DNA from: Oreohelix idahoensis
Lineage: Eukaryota > Mollusca > Gastropoda > Stylommatophora > Oreohelicidae
Reading direction: 5' to 3'
DNA: 64,000 nucleotides
Assembly: GCA_024509875.1 (NCBI GenBank)
Contig: JAMPIV010021269.1
Location: 1-64,000, forward strand
Below, one piece after another: positions 12,551 through 23,731 of this stretch. Made by a program: the position numbers and the translations under genes. Within the stretch, counting starts at the first letter, position 1. Every line of letters starts with the position of its first letter. The notes under the pieces were generated by a model. It had not been told where the DNA came from and made no database searches. It was given only the letters and a program-made list of their open reading frames with translations.

Positions 12551-14542
12551 TTAAGAGCTTGAGCTCTTGTCACTACTGCATTGACCGTTTGAATGTTTTT
12601 TTTCTTCCCAACTAGAAATTTGTTGCGGGGTGCATTCCTTAACCCCATGAATACGACCGATTATAAGATCCGCAATAGGATTAGGAAGAAGACATGCATG
12701 GACATCTCCTGTGAAGAAAGGAGTGTCAATCCTAATAATAGCAGTAGGATAGCTTTCCATAGTACCACCAAATGTAACACATTTGATTGTTTTTCCAGTG
12801 GCACAGCAAGGATCTATCAGAGACTCCCTAACCCCGACGGTAGTACATCCCGAATCGAAAAGTACTGAGACTAGCCTATCATTTATTAGACCTTTATGTA
12901 AGATGAGAGATCCTCTCCCATCATGCGCAACTGTAGCAGGTAGAGCAGGAAGAGGGTGACCACAACTTAGCGTAGATACAGTCGATGAGTCGAACAATGT
13001 TAAGCATTGGGGGCATTCAGTTGCTCTCCCAAAATCGAAAGCACAACCAGTGATAGCCCTAGAGTTACCACTATCATTTACTGTATTACAGGCTCCATCA
13101 AACTCTTGTTGTGCAGAGTTTGCCTGTTGGAAAGGTCTTTTTTTGTTAAACCTAGGTCTGCCTCGATTATCATTTCCCCTGTAATTATTTCGACTATCAT
13201 TTCCCCTGTAATTGTTATCATACTGCCTATTGTAATCATCATTCCGGTTTAAATCCCGGTTTCTAAATTCACCATCGTCATAATCTTGACGTCGAGAATG
13301 ATTACCTCGAAAATTTGAATAGTTATTATTTGGATAGCCTTTGCGAAAGTGTCTCAAATTATTACCACTAAAATTACGAGAAATACCATCTTGTCTCCAA
13401 TTCATAGACGAAGAACCATCATGTGTTGGATTACTCCGCTTCTGAGTGTAATTTTGATTACTTCCCCTATTCCAGTTTTGTTGAGCACCCTGAAATTTTT
13501 TTTTGAAATTAGGGCCATATGGTGTTGCCGAAGCAGCTGGCAACCCTTCTTTCACTTTAGAATTGCTAACTGTAGCATGGGGATGCGCTGTGGCATACTG
13601 ACAACAGTATTCCTCCATATCTTTTAAGTTTTTAGGCTTACGCTCATGAAGGAATGCAAGAAAAGAATCATTAACAGATGACAAAACCTTATCTCGCAAT
13701 AATAAGTCCATTAGACCTTCATATGTTTTCTCAGTCTGAGACAACTCAACCCATCGTGTAAATGTACGACGTATCTTTGTAACAAAATCAGAGAAATCTA
13801 CTCCATTTTCTGGCAACATTGTCCTAAAACGAAGACGATAGTCTTCTTCTTTTAGTTGATATTTTTTTAGCAATGCTGCCCTGACAACATCATAATTAGT
13901 CCTCTCATGTTCGACTATTGTCATAAGAGTAGTCACTGTGTCACCTGTAAAAAATGGCATCAGTTGTTCAACATATTTTTCCTTTTTTATGTTATGCGTA
14001 TCGCACAAAAATTGGAATCTATCTAGATAATCTGCTACGTCATCCTTTAAAGGATTGAAATGAGGTAATTTAATCCTACTAACAAACTCCTTTGTCGTAC
14101 TCGAAGTTGTTTGCTGAGCACCCGTACTCGCCAATTTCAATTTCTCTAACTCCAAAGTTGCGAGTTTTTCATCAAGTTCCATCTTCTGTTTTCTTTCCTC
14201 ATGTTCCATTTTTCTAATTTCAGCCTCAGCTTGAGCTTTCCTCTCCTCTGCAGCAGCTTGAGCTTTCCTCTCCTCTGCAGCAGCTTCTTTGTCTAATCTC
14301 TTTTGTTCAGAATCAAATCTCCTTTCCTCCACCTGCATCTGCAATTTCTTTTGTTCAGCAGCAATATCAGCTTCTCTGTCTAGTCTTTTTTGTTCCGCAG
14401 CAGCTTTTTTCTCTTCTGCAGCAGCTTTTCTTTCTTCAGCAGCTAATGCTTTGTCATACTGAGCAACAGCCCATTCTTCTAACTGTTGACCAGTCTTATC
14501 AAGGGCTCTCCCTTGTGTAATAAAGTACTCTAATGTAGACAT
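12551..14542 (-). CDS. Gag-protease polyprotein of Gmr1-like element (copy A)
   Basis: 663 residues. Residues ~20-140 are a highly charged helix of repeated Ala/Glu/Lys/Arg blocks (AAEERKA, AAAEQKRLDREA), a likely coiled coil. Then comes a capsid-like region (FNPLKDDVADYLDRFQFLC and onward) and an Arg/Asn/Gly/Tyr-rich region likely to bind RNA. No CCHC knuckle is present. Instead there is CPQC followed 13 residues later by CGHPLP. An aspartic protease follows with VLFDSGCTT as the active-site motif and DLIIGRIHG near its end. The start MSTLEYFITQG is shared with copy B. The frame ends at TAA 12551-12553 after an A8 run (sense strand, near 12597-12604) that shifts phase relative to copy B. Confidence 0.92.
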   Translation of the reverse strand: MSTLEYFITQGRALDKTGQQLEEWAVAQYDKALAAEERKAAAEEKKAAAEQKRLDREADIAAEQKKLQMQVEERRFDSEQKRLDKEAAAEERKAQAAAEERKAQAEAEIRKMEHEERKQKMELDEKLATLELEKLKLASTGAQQTTSSTTKEFVSRIKLPHFNPLKDDVADYLDRFQFLCDTHNIKKEKYVEQLMPFFTGDTVTTLMTIVEHERTNYDVVRAALLKKYQLKEEDYRLRFRTMLPENGVDFSDFVTKIRRTFTRWVELSQTEKTYEGLMDLLLRDKVLSSVNDSFLAFLHERKPKNLKDMEEYCCQYATAHPHATVSNSKVKEGLPAASATPYGPNFKKKFQGAQQNWNRGSNQNYTQKRSNPTHDGSSSMNWRQDGISRNFSGNNLRHFRKGYPNNNYSNFRGNHSRRQDYDDGEFRNRDLNRNDDYNRQYDNNYRGNDSRNNYRGNDNRGRPRFNKKRPFQQANSAQQEFDGACNTVNDSGNSRAITGCAFDFGRATECPQCLTLFDSSTVSTLSCGHPLPALPATVAHDGRGSLILHKGLINDRLVSVLFDSGCTTVGVRESLIDPCCATGKTIKCVTFGGTMESYPTAIIRIDTPFFTGDVHACLLPNPIADLIIGRIHGVKECTPQQISSWEEKKHSNGQCSSDKSSSS

Positions 14543-15194
14543 CTTGTCTACTGAGATTAGTAACTTGCAGAAGTAAATAAATTAAATTATCTCACTTTAA
14601 TGGGAGACAAGTCTGAAATGCTAGACTTGTATACTCACTTCACTTTATTTCACTCTCTTAGTCTTAGACAAAGACTTTGTATGGTCCTCTTGTTTATAAT
14701 GTAACCAAAAAAATCACTTGAGTACCTGTGGAAAAAAAAATCCCTTATATCCCACTCACTATGGGCACAAGTCTTTTTTATAAAGAACTTGAATATGTAT
14801 TTCACCTTGTCTCAATCTTTGTAGATAACAAGTCTTTTATCAAAGAACTTGTATAAATATCTTATATAATAATATTTTATTAACAAACTCTATATGAAGA
14901 GTCTACCTTATCAATAATAATACCAATACATGACCAAGTATATGTATGTAGACTGTGCATGACAGTAATGTAGTACAAAAAAAAAAAATACAAAGACAAA
15001 GATACAAAACAATACAAATGGCAACACTGTTTTAACCAAAAATGTGTAGAGAAATACACAAAAGAAAGGAGAGACCTACAGAATACAAACAAAACAAATC
15101 GAAAATCAAAACTGAAAAACAGACAAAAGATTACAAAAACAACGTTAAGTACAGTTACATCACAGCTAACATCAATAGCGACCAATTGTCACTA

Positions 15195-15221
15195 GCAAAT
15201 TTTCAAATTAAGAAAATTTGC
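15195..15221 (-). promoter_or_regulatory. Conserved hairpin in the leader of copy A
   Basis: The sequence folds into a 10-bp perfect stem (GCAAATTTTC with GAAAATTTGC). On the sense strand the loop is TTAATTT. Copy B has the equivalent hairpin at 34522-34546 with loop TTAATT. Both are preceded in sense by CTGTAGGT. At least one stem pair differs as a compensated change (T-A here, C-G in B). It could be a packaging, dimerisation or translation signal; function is inference. Confidence 0.5.
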
Positions 15222-16087
15222 ACCTACAGAACGCTTACAGTAAGCCTCGATTAAGTGGCATATTTACTGTAAGACCCACCAACCGAAAACCCGCTGAAAA
15301 ATACACAAAAACAGTAGAAGTAACATAAACATATAGCAATCAATTTCAATGTGTTGCAGAACAAGTTCAGTCACAGCTGAAACTAAAATAAATTTCTTGC
15401 TCCTTGCGAACACAGAAACGAAATGTCAAACGCGCACTGAACGTCAAATCCACTGTAGCATAAAGTGGTATTCCCGAACCAAAGTTACAATGACCTTCTC
15501 GAATTAGGACTTGCACATTGAATGTTTACAATTTCCACGTACTGTTTACAAACACTTGACCTCGAACAATGTAGCTTGAATGCTCGGACATAGAAAAGTC
15601 TGTTGTTGACTGAAACGTGTAACAACCAGCAGTACTGTTCACAATAGGAACCCGCCTTCTATGCAGTTATGGTCCACGTAGCAAATGCCTAGATGTTAAC
15701 TTCAGTACTTGTCTTGTCGTGGTTTATGTAGCATTATAATATAAATGCCCGCACTGTTTATCTAGGTCAACCGTTGATGACCTATTTCTGTCCTGTTGTA
15801 GCCAAAACTTGCAAATGTAGAATTAGCGCTGTGTGTTACGGCTGTCCCGTGTGTAGCTTAGACCCACAGATCAGAAGTGTAATGTTTACTTGTCCTTCTT
15901 GTAAATTTCTGGACAAAACTGGAGACATCATATATGTAACAGCCAACCAGGAATGTAAATTTCTGGATCCATTAATGTCAACAATAATGTCAAATGCTCG
16001 CTCTGTTCTTTTTAAACCCACAGATCTGGTCCATCAGAAATGTAAGTTTCTAGGCCACATTGGCAACAACAAATGTATCAGAAGAGC

Positions 16088-16106
16088 CCACGTAACTGGT
16101 CCACCA
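16088..16106 (-). promoter_or_regulatory. Primer binding site of copy A (probable)
   Basis: Four bases inside the 5' LTR, the sense strand reads TGGTGGACCAGTTACG, starting with the TGG that pairs with the CCA end of a tRNA. Copy B has TGGTGAGCCAGC one base after its LTR. The position and shared TGGTG support a tRNA primer site. I could not identify the tRNA. Confidence 0.55.
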
Positions 16107-16110
16107 GAAA

Positions 16111-17262
16111 TGTAACTGTCTTTTTCTCTTGTTGAGGTGATCACTGGCCCAAGACAGTATACTTGTTGTTAGATGTGTAGTGCGAGCGTATGATGAACTG
16201 AGTGTGGGTGCGAATGAAGGCGCGAATGTGTTTAGGCTCGTATATATGAAGACCCTGCAACCCATACTCTCACATGCAGTAGTCAAGGATGCTTGGACAC
16301 TGCAGGCATGTTTCAAGACATTTATTGACGAGAACACACATAGTATCAACAGGAACAGTCAGTGTAACAAGGTCATGCTGACCGGAAATCGATAGGTATA
16401 CATTTGGCATTCAAAAAGGTAAACATCGGAACAGACGTGCATGGTCAATAGCAAAGTTCTTCAATAATGACAGTTCGTAGCGTCGCCCTTGGCATCTCTG
16501 ACTAAACGCGTCAGATGCCTTAGTCACTTTGACACATAGGTGCAACTTGGCATTCCCCGCCAATTGCACATTATCAGGCTGTAGTATAATAGCCGAAAGC
16601 ACAGGCCTCGTTCTGACGTCGGCTGTGTACTTCTGTTAAATAGGTTATCATCAACCCTGCAGTAATGCTTATTGTAGACATAAATCCCGCCAATCTGCGG
16701 TTCCCACAATATATCTTCGTCACTGGATTTCTGGACAATATAAAGACTAACAGTCTTGGATGGCTACCTCGAGCACAAATATATAAGTTCTGTAATATAT
16801 AGGATCGGTGAGCTGCAGTTCACACTAAGTAATCCTTTTACATGTTCTGCCACCGAAAAGCGTAATAATGCATAAAGGTCGGTATTACCTGGAAAATGAA
16901 TCCTCAGAACATAACAAGGAATTCTGTCGTCATCCCGACGCACAGAGATTCACTGGGGAAAACTGCCATAGCAGTTACTTCGAAGATTCTCCCCGAAAAA
17001 CAATGGACTCTTGGTCCCTTCAGAAAAAACAGGACCTTCCCGGCTTGCCGGAAGTATAACTCTCTCCCGCTTAAAAAACCTTCCCATAGGCCTACGCCCG
17101 AACTGTCAACCTTTGACCCTAAAGGTCAAAACACAATGAATGAATAAACAAGGGAAGACAACCCCTAATCAACCTGACATCGCAGGTAAAGACACAATTA
17201 TACTTATGATAAAACATAGGCAAATAACTCGACAGATGACTCCGTCGAAAATGACAGCAACA
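16111..17262 (-). repeat. 5' LTR of copy A (1152 bp)
   Basis: Read on the plus strand it starts TGTAACTG and ends CAGCAACA, so it has TG...CA ends on either strand. It matches the solo LTR at 62257-63411 along its whole length and the truncated 3' LTR over 816 bp. On the sense strand a TATATA sequence lies at about 16241-16247 and an AATAAA at 16321-16326, both plausible transcription signals. The right flank is the 52-bp satellite (CAGACAATTACTG). Confidence 0.92.
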
Positions 17263-18687
17263 CAGACAATTACTGTCCAGGACACACAATGACAGAACCT
17301 GTTGATAGCATTACCAGACAATTACTGTCCAGGACACACATTGAGAAAACCTGTTGTTAGCACTACCAGACATTTACTGTCCAGGCCACACATTGAGAAA
17401 ACCTGTTGTTAGCACTACCAGACATTTACTGTCCAGGCCACACATTGAGAAAACCTGTTGTTAGCACTACCATACATTTACTGTCCAGGCCACACATTGA
17501 GAAAACCTGTTGTTAGCACTACCAGACATTTACTGTCCAGGCCACACATTGAGAAAACCTGTTGTTAGCACTACCAGAAAATTACTGTCAAATCCACACA
17601 TTGAGAAAACCTGTTGTTAGCACTACCAGACATTTACTGTCCAGGCCACACATTGAGAAAACCTGTTGTTAGCACTACCAGACATTTACTGTCCAGGCCA
17701 CACTTTATGAAAATCTGTTGATAGCATTACCAGACAATTACTGTCCAGGACACACATTGAGAAAACCTGTTGATAGCATGACCAGACAATTACTGTCCAG
17801 GACACACAATGACAGAACCTGTTGATAGCATTACCAGACAATTACTGTCCAGGACACACATTGAGAAAACCTCTTGATAGCATTACCAGACAATTACTGT
17901 CCAGGACACACATTGAGAAAACCTGTTGATAGCATTACCAGACAATTACTGTCCAGGATACACATTGAGAAAACCTGTTGATAGCATTACCAGACAATTA
18001 CTGTCCAGGATACACATTGAGAAAACCTGTTGATAGCATTACCAGACAATTACTGTCCAGGACACACATTGAGAAAATCTGTTGATAGCATTACCAGACA
18101 ATTACTGTCCAGGACACACATTGAGAAAATCTGTTGATAGCATTACCAGACAATTACTGTCCAGGACACACATTGAGAAAACCTGTTGATAGCATTACCA
18201 GACAATTACTGTCCAGGACACACATTGAGAAAACCTGTTGATAGCATTACCAGACAATTACTGTCCAGGACACACATTGAGAAAATCTGTTGATAGCATT
18301 ACCAGACAATTACTGTCTAGGACACACATTGAGAAAACCTGTTGATAGCATTACCAGACAATTACTGTCCAGGACACACATTGAGAAAACCTGTTGATAG
18401 CATTACCAGACAATTACTGTCCAGGACACACATTGAGAAAACCTGTTGATAGCATTACCAGACAATTACTGTCCAGGACACACATTGAGAAAACCTGTTG
18501 ATAGCATTACCAGACAATTACTGTCCAGGATACACATTGAGAAAATCTGTTGATAGCATTACCAGACAATTACTGTCCAGGACACACATTGAGAAAACCT
18601 GTTGAAAGCATTACCAGACAATTACTGTCCAGGATACACATTGAGAAAACCTGTTGATAGCATTACCAGACATTTACTGTCCAGGAT
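17263..18687 (+). repeat. 52-bp satellite array, block 2 (about 27 units)
   Basis: Continuation of block 1 on the far side of copy A. Most units here have the GTTGATAGCATTACC variant, which is closer to the LINE coding sequence than the GTTGTTAGC variant that dominates block 1. The last bases, ACTGTCCAGGAT (18676-18687), are the target duplication of LINE C. Confidence 0.96.
18676..18687. repeat. Target site duplication of LINE C, left copy
   Basis: ACTGTCCAGGAT, also found at 24788-24799 on the other side of the element. The sequence is part of a satellite unit, so the LINE inserted into an existing array. Confidence 0.9.
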
Positions 18688-18696
18688 TTCATTCAT

Positions 18697-20886
18697 TCAC
18701 AACCCTCCACTCTTAAAGGAGCATAGGCCTTCAACAAACACATGCCAAGTCCTCCTGTCACGTGCCATCATCTCAAGCTCTTTCCATGTTCTCCTCATCA
18801 CCTTCACCTCTGTTTCCAACTCTCTTCTCCATGTACTTCTTGGTCTTCCTCTGCCTCTCTTGCCCTGGGGGTTCCAGAACAAGGACTGCCTTGTAATGCT
18901 ATCAACAGGTTTCCTCAGTGTGTGTCCTATCCATCGCCATCGTCTTCTTCTCATTTCTTGTTCCACTGGCACTTGTCTACTTCATGTCATCAGTTCCACA
19001 TTGGTAACCTTGTCATACCATTTTAATCCCTCTATTCTACGCAAGCACCCATTTATGAAATTCTGTAGCTTTTTGGTTGTTGTCTTTGTTGTTCTCCATG
19101 TCTCTGAGCCATACAATAGGACTGACTTCACATTTGAGTTGAAGATTCTTATTTTCGTGTTGGATCCTATTTCTCTTGATCTCCTTATATTTCCCAATGC
19201 AATGAAAGCTCCTCTTGCCTTTTGTATTCTTATTTTGATATCGCTGTCTGTCCCTCCAACTTTGTCTATATTACTGCCAAGATATGTGTATGATTCTACA
19301 TCTTGTATTGGTGTTTCTTCAAGTTCAACCCTGTTATCATTACCTGCATTTATTCGCATTATTTTTGTCTTTTCCATGTGTATTTTCAGACCCAATTGCT
19401 GTGATCTCTCATCGAGTGTTTTCAATTTGTCCTGCATCTGATTACGGCTATGGGACAGAAGAGCCAAGTCATCAGCAAAATCCAGATCATCCAACTGCTT
19501 AGTCTGAGTCCACTGGATTCCATTTCTGTTGTGTGTTGCCGATGATCTCATAACCCAATCTATTGCCAACAAGAAAAGAAATGGAGACAAGAGGCATCCC
19601 TGTCGCACTCCTGTTCTTATCCCAAACGGTTCTGTAAGCTGTCCTTCGTGAAGAACTCTACATGTCATGTCTTCATATGTTTTCTTTATTAAATTAATGA
19701 TCTTCAGGGGAACTCCATAATGCCTCAACAATTTCCAAAGTGATTCTCTGTCTACACTGTCAAATGCCTTTTCGTAGTCCACAAATCCGATGTATAGTGG
19801 TGAATTCCATTCCAGACTTTGTTCAACTATTATTCTCAAAGTGGCTATCTGGTCTGTACATGATCTGTTTTGTCGAAAACCTGCTTGTTCATCTCTCAGT
19901 TTCTTGTCTATGGACTCTTTTAATCTCTCAAGGATAATCCTGTTTAATACTTTTCCTGTCACTGATAGTAACATTATTCCTCTATAATTTGTGCACTCTT
20001 GTAAATTTCCCTTCTTAGGCAACTTAACCAGATATCCTTCCTTCCATTCTGCTGGTATCTCTTCCTTTTCCCAGACTTTACCAAGTAATTTATATAACAT
20101 CTCTGTAGCCGTGTCGATATCTGCTTTGATGGCCTCTGCTGGAATGCCATCAGGTCCAGACGCTTTTCCATCTCTTAGAAGCTTTATTGCTTTCTTTATT
20201 TCTTCCTTCGTTGGTCTTTCACCGTTAATTTGTAGCTCTTCTTCTGCTGGCTGGATGTCCGGCGGGTTTTGGGGAGCTGGTCTATTGAGAAGGTCCCCAA
20301 AATATTCTGTCCATCTCTTCATTTGCTCTTGTATATTGCTGAGCAGTTTTCCACTCTTGTCTTTTATGAGGCAACTTGTTTGCTTGTATTTCCCTGTTAG
20401 CTTCTTTGTGCTGTTATACAGTTCTCTCATATTTCCTTTGGCTGCAGCATCTTCTGCCTCTCTTGCCAACTCCTCAATATACTTCCTCTTGTCTCTTTTT
20501 ATACTTCTTTTTACTTCTTTGTTTGCTTCTGTGTACACTTCTTGAGCCTTGGCTTTGGAACTTCTGGTTTTGCTTGTGTTTAACTCTGCTTTTTTGTTTT
20601 TTTCTGTCTTTTATCTTATTGATGGTTTCTGTTGTTATCCATGCTTTTTGTTGTCTTTCCCTTTTCCCCAGTATTTCTTCACATGTCTCCTTCCATACAG
20701 TTTTGACCTGCTGCCAATAGTCTTCTGTATTCTCTACATCTTCCAGCTGTTGGAGCACTTGGAATTTTTGGATACTGTGACCGCAAATTTGTCTCTTGTT
20801 TCTTGATTTCTTAGCTGTCCTACATTATACTGTTGTCTATAATTTTGCATTGTTGCATATCTCTTGAGTTTCATTTTTACTTTGGC
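18697..20886 (-). pseudogene. Reverse transcriptase and C-terminal domain of LINE C, broken
   Basis: The main frame (20538 to 18982) has the usual LINE RT blocks: LVKLPKKGNLQECTNYRGI, AGFRQNRSCTDQIATLR, VDYEKAFDSVDR, RTGVRQGCLLSP, and the catalytic LDFADDLALL. The C-terminal part has RRRRWRWIGHTLRKPVDSIT and GKRGRGRPRSTWRRE. A TGA at 18982-18984 replaces an arginine codon present in LINE E, so RT and tail are separated by one nonsense change in the same frame. Frameshifts lie near 20590-20607 and near 20762. The copy cannot make a full protein without several corrections. The segment at about 18868-18930 is the ancestor-like form of the 52-bp satellite. Confidence 0.92.
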
Positions 20887-20899
20887 TATCAGAAGATGG
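20887..20899. repeat. Target site duplication of LINE D, left copy
   Basis: TATCAGAAGATGG; identical to 23754-23766. Confidence 0.9.
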
Positions 20900-22497
20900 G
20901 TGTCAGCGAGTGTAGATTGACGGGGAAGGGCATAAAATATATTTCAGAAGAAAAAAAGCAAATTATATACTCTGGTAGTAATGATAATCGTCACACAGAG
21001 GGAGTAGCCATCCTAATGACACAGAAAGCAGCAGCATCGCTTATCAGCTGGGTACCTATCAATGAGAGGCTAATATTAGCTAGATTTCAGACACGATTTT
21101 TCAAGCTCTCAATTGTACAATGTTATGCACCAACTAACGACGCTCTTGATACCACAAAAGATGACTTCTATGAAGCACTTCTAAGTACCATCAACACAAT
21201 ACCCAAGCATGACATAATAGCAGTCATGGGTGATTTTAACGCCAAAGTAGGTGACAACAACGATGGAGTACAAAGATATCTCGGTACTCATGGCATAGGC
21301 TGTATGAATCAAAATGGCGAAAGACTTCTAGAACTTTGTGAAATATCAAACCTCGTTGTGGCAGACACCATCTTTCCACATAAGAATATCCACAAGATAA
21401 CATGGAATTCACCTGATGGCAGAACTAAGAACCAGATAGATCACTTCTGCATAAGCGCTAAATTTCGCTCATCAGTTCAAGACGTAAGAGCATACAGAGG
21501 TGCAGAGATCGGAAGCGATCATAACCTCTGCATAGCTAAAATGAGAATTAAACTGAAGAAGTTATACCAACCGAATAAAAATAGAAGAATAGATGTACAC
21601 AGACTTCAATCAAATGATATAAAGAAGGAATATAATGTCAAAATGAACAACTATTTCGATGCTTTAGGCAAAATTGACAACGATATCACCACCAAGACAA
21701 TCGATACTAAATGGGAACAACTGAGAACAGCAATGACAGAAGCAGCTGTAGCGACCACCGGATACCTAGTACATAAAAAGAAAAAATGGATGAGAGAAGA
21801 TACTTGGGATAAAATACAAGAAAGGAAAACAGCAAAACTTAAACTACTAGCGGCAAGTACACATAATGCAGTTGAATCTTGCAAACTAACTTATAACTTG
21901 TTAAATAAAGAAGTGAAGACAAAAACTCGAAGAGATAAAAGACATTTCATCAATGAACTGGCCGTAGAAGCTGAAAATGCTGCAAGAACTGGTAATAGTA
22001 GGTGCCTTTATCAAATTACAAAACAACTATGTCACCAGCCTACTGCTATGGAAACACCTGTTAAAGGTAAATTAGGGAATTCAATACCAACAGAAAAAGA
22101 ACAAATGAAGAGATGGGCTGAGCACTTCATGGAGGTGCTAAACAGACCACCACCAACAGTAACACCTGATTTTAATAATGAAACATCCACAACCACCTTG
22201 CCAATAACTTGCGATGAATTCACGCTGGACGAGATCAAACAAGCCGTTAAAAGATTAAAAAATTTTAAAGCTGCTGGAGTTGACGAAATTTCAGGGGAAA
22301 TGATTAAAGCAGTTAATGACAACAACCTCTTGAGAATTTTAGATATTATAAATGAAGTATGGAGAGAAGAACAACCACCACAACAATGGAAAGACAGTAT
22401 TATTGTAAAGTTACCGAAGAAAGGTGATCTATCAGACTGTAATAACTGGCGTGGTATATCTCTATTATCAGTACTGGAAAATTATTATGTTGCATGA
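20900..22497 (+). pseudogene. Endonuclease and N-terminal RT of LINE D
   Basis: The open frame covers most of the endonuclease: VSECRLTGKG at the truncated start, HTEGVAILM, VQCYAPTND, VMGDFNAKVG, NQIDHFCI and SDHNLC. It continues into the RT with KAAGVDEISGEMIKA, IIVKLPKKGDLSDCNNWRGI. It ends after SVLENYYVA through a frameshift near 22480, and RT goes on in another frame from 22494. The upstream part of the open frame (before 20900) is LINE C sequence and not part of this protein. Confidence 0.88.
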
Positions 22498-23391
22498 TGT
22501 TAGAAAGACTTAAATTGCATGCTGACGAAAAGATCAGAGAAGAACAAGCGGGTTTCAGGCCGAAACGATCATGTATTGATCAAATATTCACACTAAGAAC
22601 AATTATAGAAGAATCAGTGGAAAGGCAATCGCCACTTATTATCACCTTCGTCGATTTTCAAAAAGCCTTTGATAGTCTACACCGCCCATCATTGTGGAAG
22701 ATACTTACAATCTATGGTTTTCCAACAAAATATGTGAATATAATCAAAGCGCTATATGACAATGCAAGATGTTGTGTTAGAACAAATAAAGGGAATACAG
22801 AATGGTTTACAGTAGAAACAGGGGTGAAAACAAGGCTGTATTATGTCACCACTACTTTTTGGAATAGCTATTGATTGGGTTATGAGAAACTATACCCACA
22901 ATGAACAATTGGGTATAAAATGGACAAATGGAAAATTCCTGGGGGACCTGGATTTCGCAGATGATGTAGCATTCTTAAGTTCAACACCAAGACAATCCCA
23001 AGAAGCAATAAATAATTTGTGTCATCTCTCGGTTAAAATTGGTCTCCAAATAAATGCCTCTAAAACTAAAGCTATGAACTTTTCTAACGAGACCTTTGAT
23101 ATCCTCTTGAACGGGGAAAAACTACAGAAAGTTGAAAGTTTCAATTATTTAGGCAGTAAAATGACTCAGGATGGTGACACAACAAGAGAAATCCATACTA
23201 GAATTGCTTTGGCAGCTAGCGCCTTCAATAGATTATCTAACATTTGGAAATTACGATCATTGAATATACATACCAAGCTTCGTCTGTTTAATTCAAATGT
23301 TATCTCAGTGTTAACATACGGCTGTGAGAGTTGGAAAATAACAAAATCATTGGAGAAACAAGCTGAATACATTCGAGAACAAATGTCTTAG
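22494..23391 (+). pseudogene. RT palm region of LINE D, two frames
   Basis: Two overlapping open stretches (22494-22874 and 22843-23391) continue the RT. The first has EEQAGFRPKRSCIDQIFTLR and VDFQKAFDSLHR. The second has the catalytic LDFADDVAFL, YLGSKMTQDG and VLTYGCESW. The switch near 22830 replaces the usual TGVRQGC block, so a small deletion or frameshift destroyed it. Another break follows near 23370-23395. Confidence 0.88.
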
Positions 23392-23398
23392 AAAACTC

Positions 23399-23731
23399 AT
23401 GAACATCAGTTGGAAAGAATTCAAGACTAATCGACAAATAAGAGAAGACTCTAGGCAGAAATATGTCTCCGACTATATAAGGAAAAGACGATGGTCATAT
23501 ATCGGTCATGTCCTACGAATGCAAAACAACAGAATACCACTACAGGCGCTCACTTGGGTTCCTGAGGGTAAGCGGAAAAAAGGAAGACCAAAAGAAACAC
23601 TCAGAAGAACAATAATAAGAGAAGGAAGAACGTTGGGCCTAAATAATGTGCAAGAGCTAAGAGGAGTGGCGTCACAACGAACAACCTGGAGAGCACTGGT
23701 TTCTGCCTTATGCGCCGTGTTTGGCGCTTAA
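23399..23731 (+). pseudogene. C-terminal domain of LINE D
   Basis: 110 residues with RRWSYIGHVLRM, PEGKRKKGRPKETLRRT and a Trp-rich end (QRTTWRALVSAL). This is the tail found after RT in many invertebrate LINEs. It corresponds to the LINE C segment GHTLRKPVDS...GKRGRGRPR, so both families share the region that becomes satellite in the other family. Confidence 0.88.

Larger units (their letters stand above)
14543..16110 (-). other. 5' leader of copy A between LTR and gag
   Basis: About 1.57 kb of AT-rich, non-coding sequence with A-runs and cysteine-rich chance frames. It contains the conserved hairpin at 15195-15221, several repeats resembling the LTR/primer-site junction (15890-16115), and the primer binding region next to the LTR. 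Copy B has a 1.15-kb leader in the same place that shares the hairpin and its flanks. Confidence 0.7.
8409..17262 (-). mobile_element. Gmr1-like Ty3/gypsy element, copy A (nearly complete, 8.85 kb)
   Basis: A minus-strand LTR retrotransposon inserted in the 52-bp satellite. In sense order it has a 5' LTR (16111-17262), a primer binding region, a 1.57-kb leader, Gag-protease (14542-12551), integrase (12499-10871), RT-RNase H (10883-9675), a 3' untranslated stretch and a 3' LTR (9224-8409). The 3' LTR lacks its last ~336 bp, where the satellite begins. Over the shared 816 bp the two LTRs differ by only about one substitution and two single-base homopolymer indels (counted by eye), so insertion was recent. 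Domain order is Gag-PR-IN-RT-RH. The pol proteins are very similar to copy B but the LTRs look unrelated. Confidence 0.93.

Noticed and set aside
12595..12606. Programmed frameshift site between protease and integrase in copy A
   Set aside because: An A8-C run resembles a slippery site, but its phase does not fit a -1 heptamer and copy B reads through without any shift. A run-length change is simpler.
15774..16115. 113-codon cysteine-rich plus-strand frame
   Set aside because: It lies antisense in the leader of copy A and is created by repeats of the LTR/primer-site junction.
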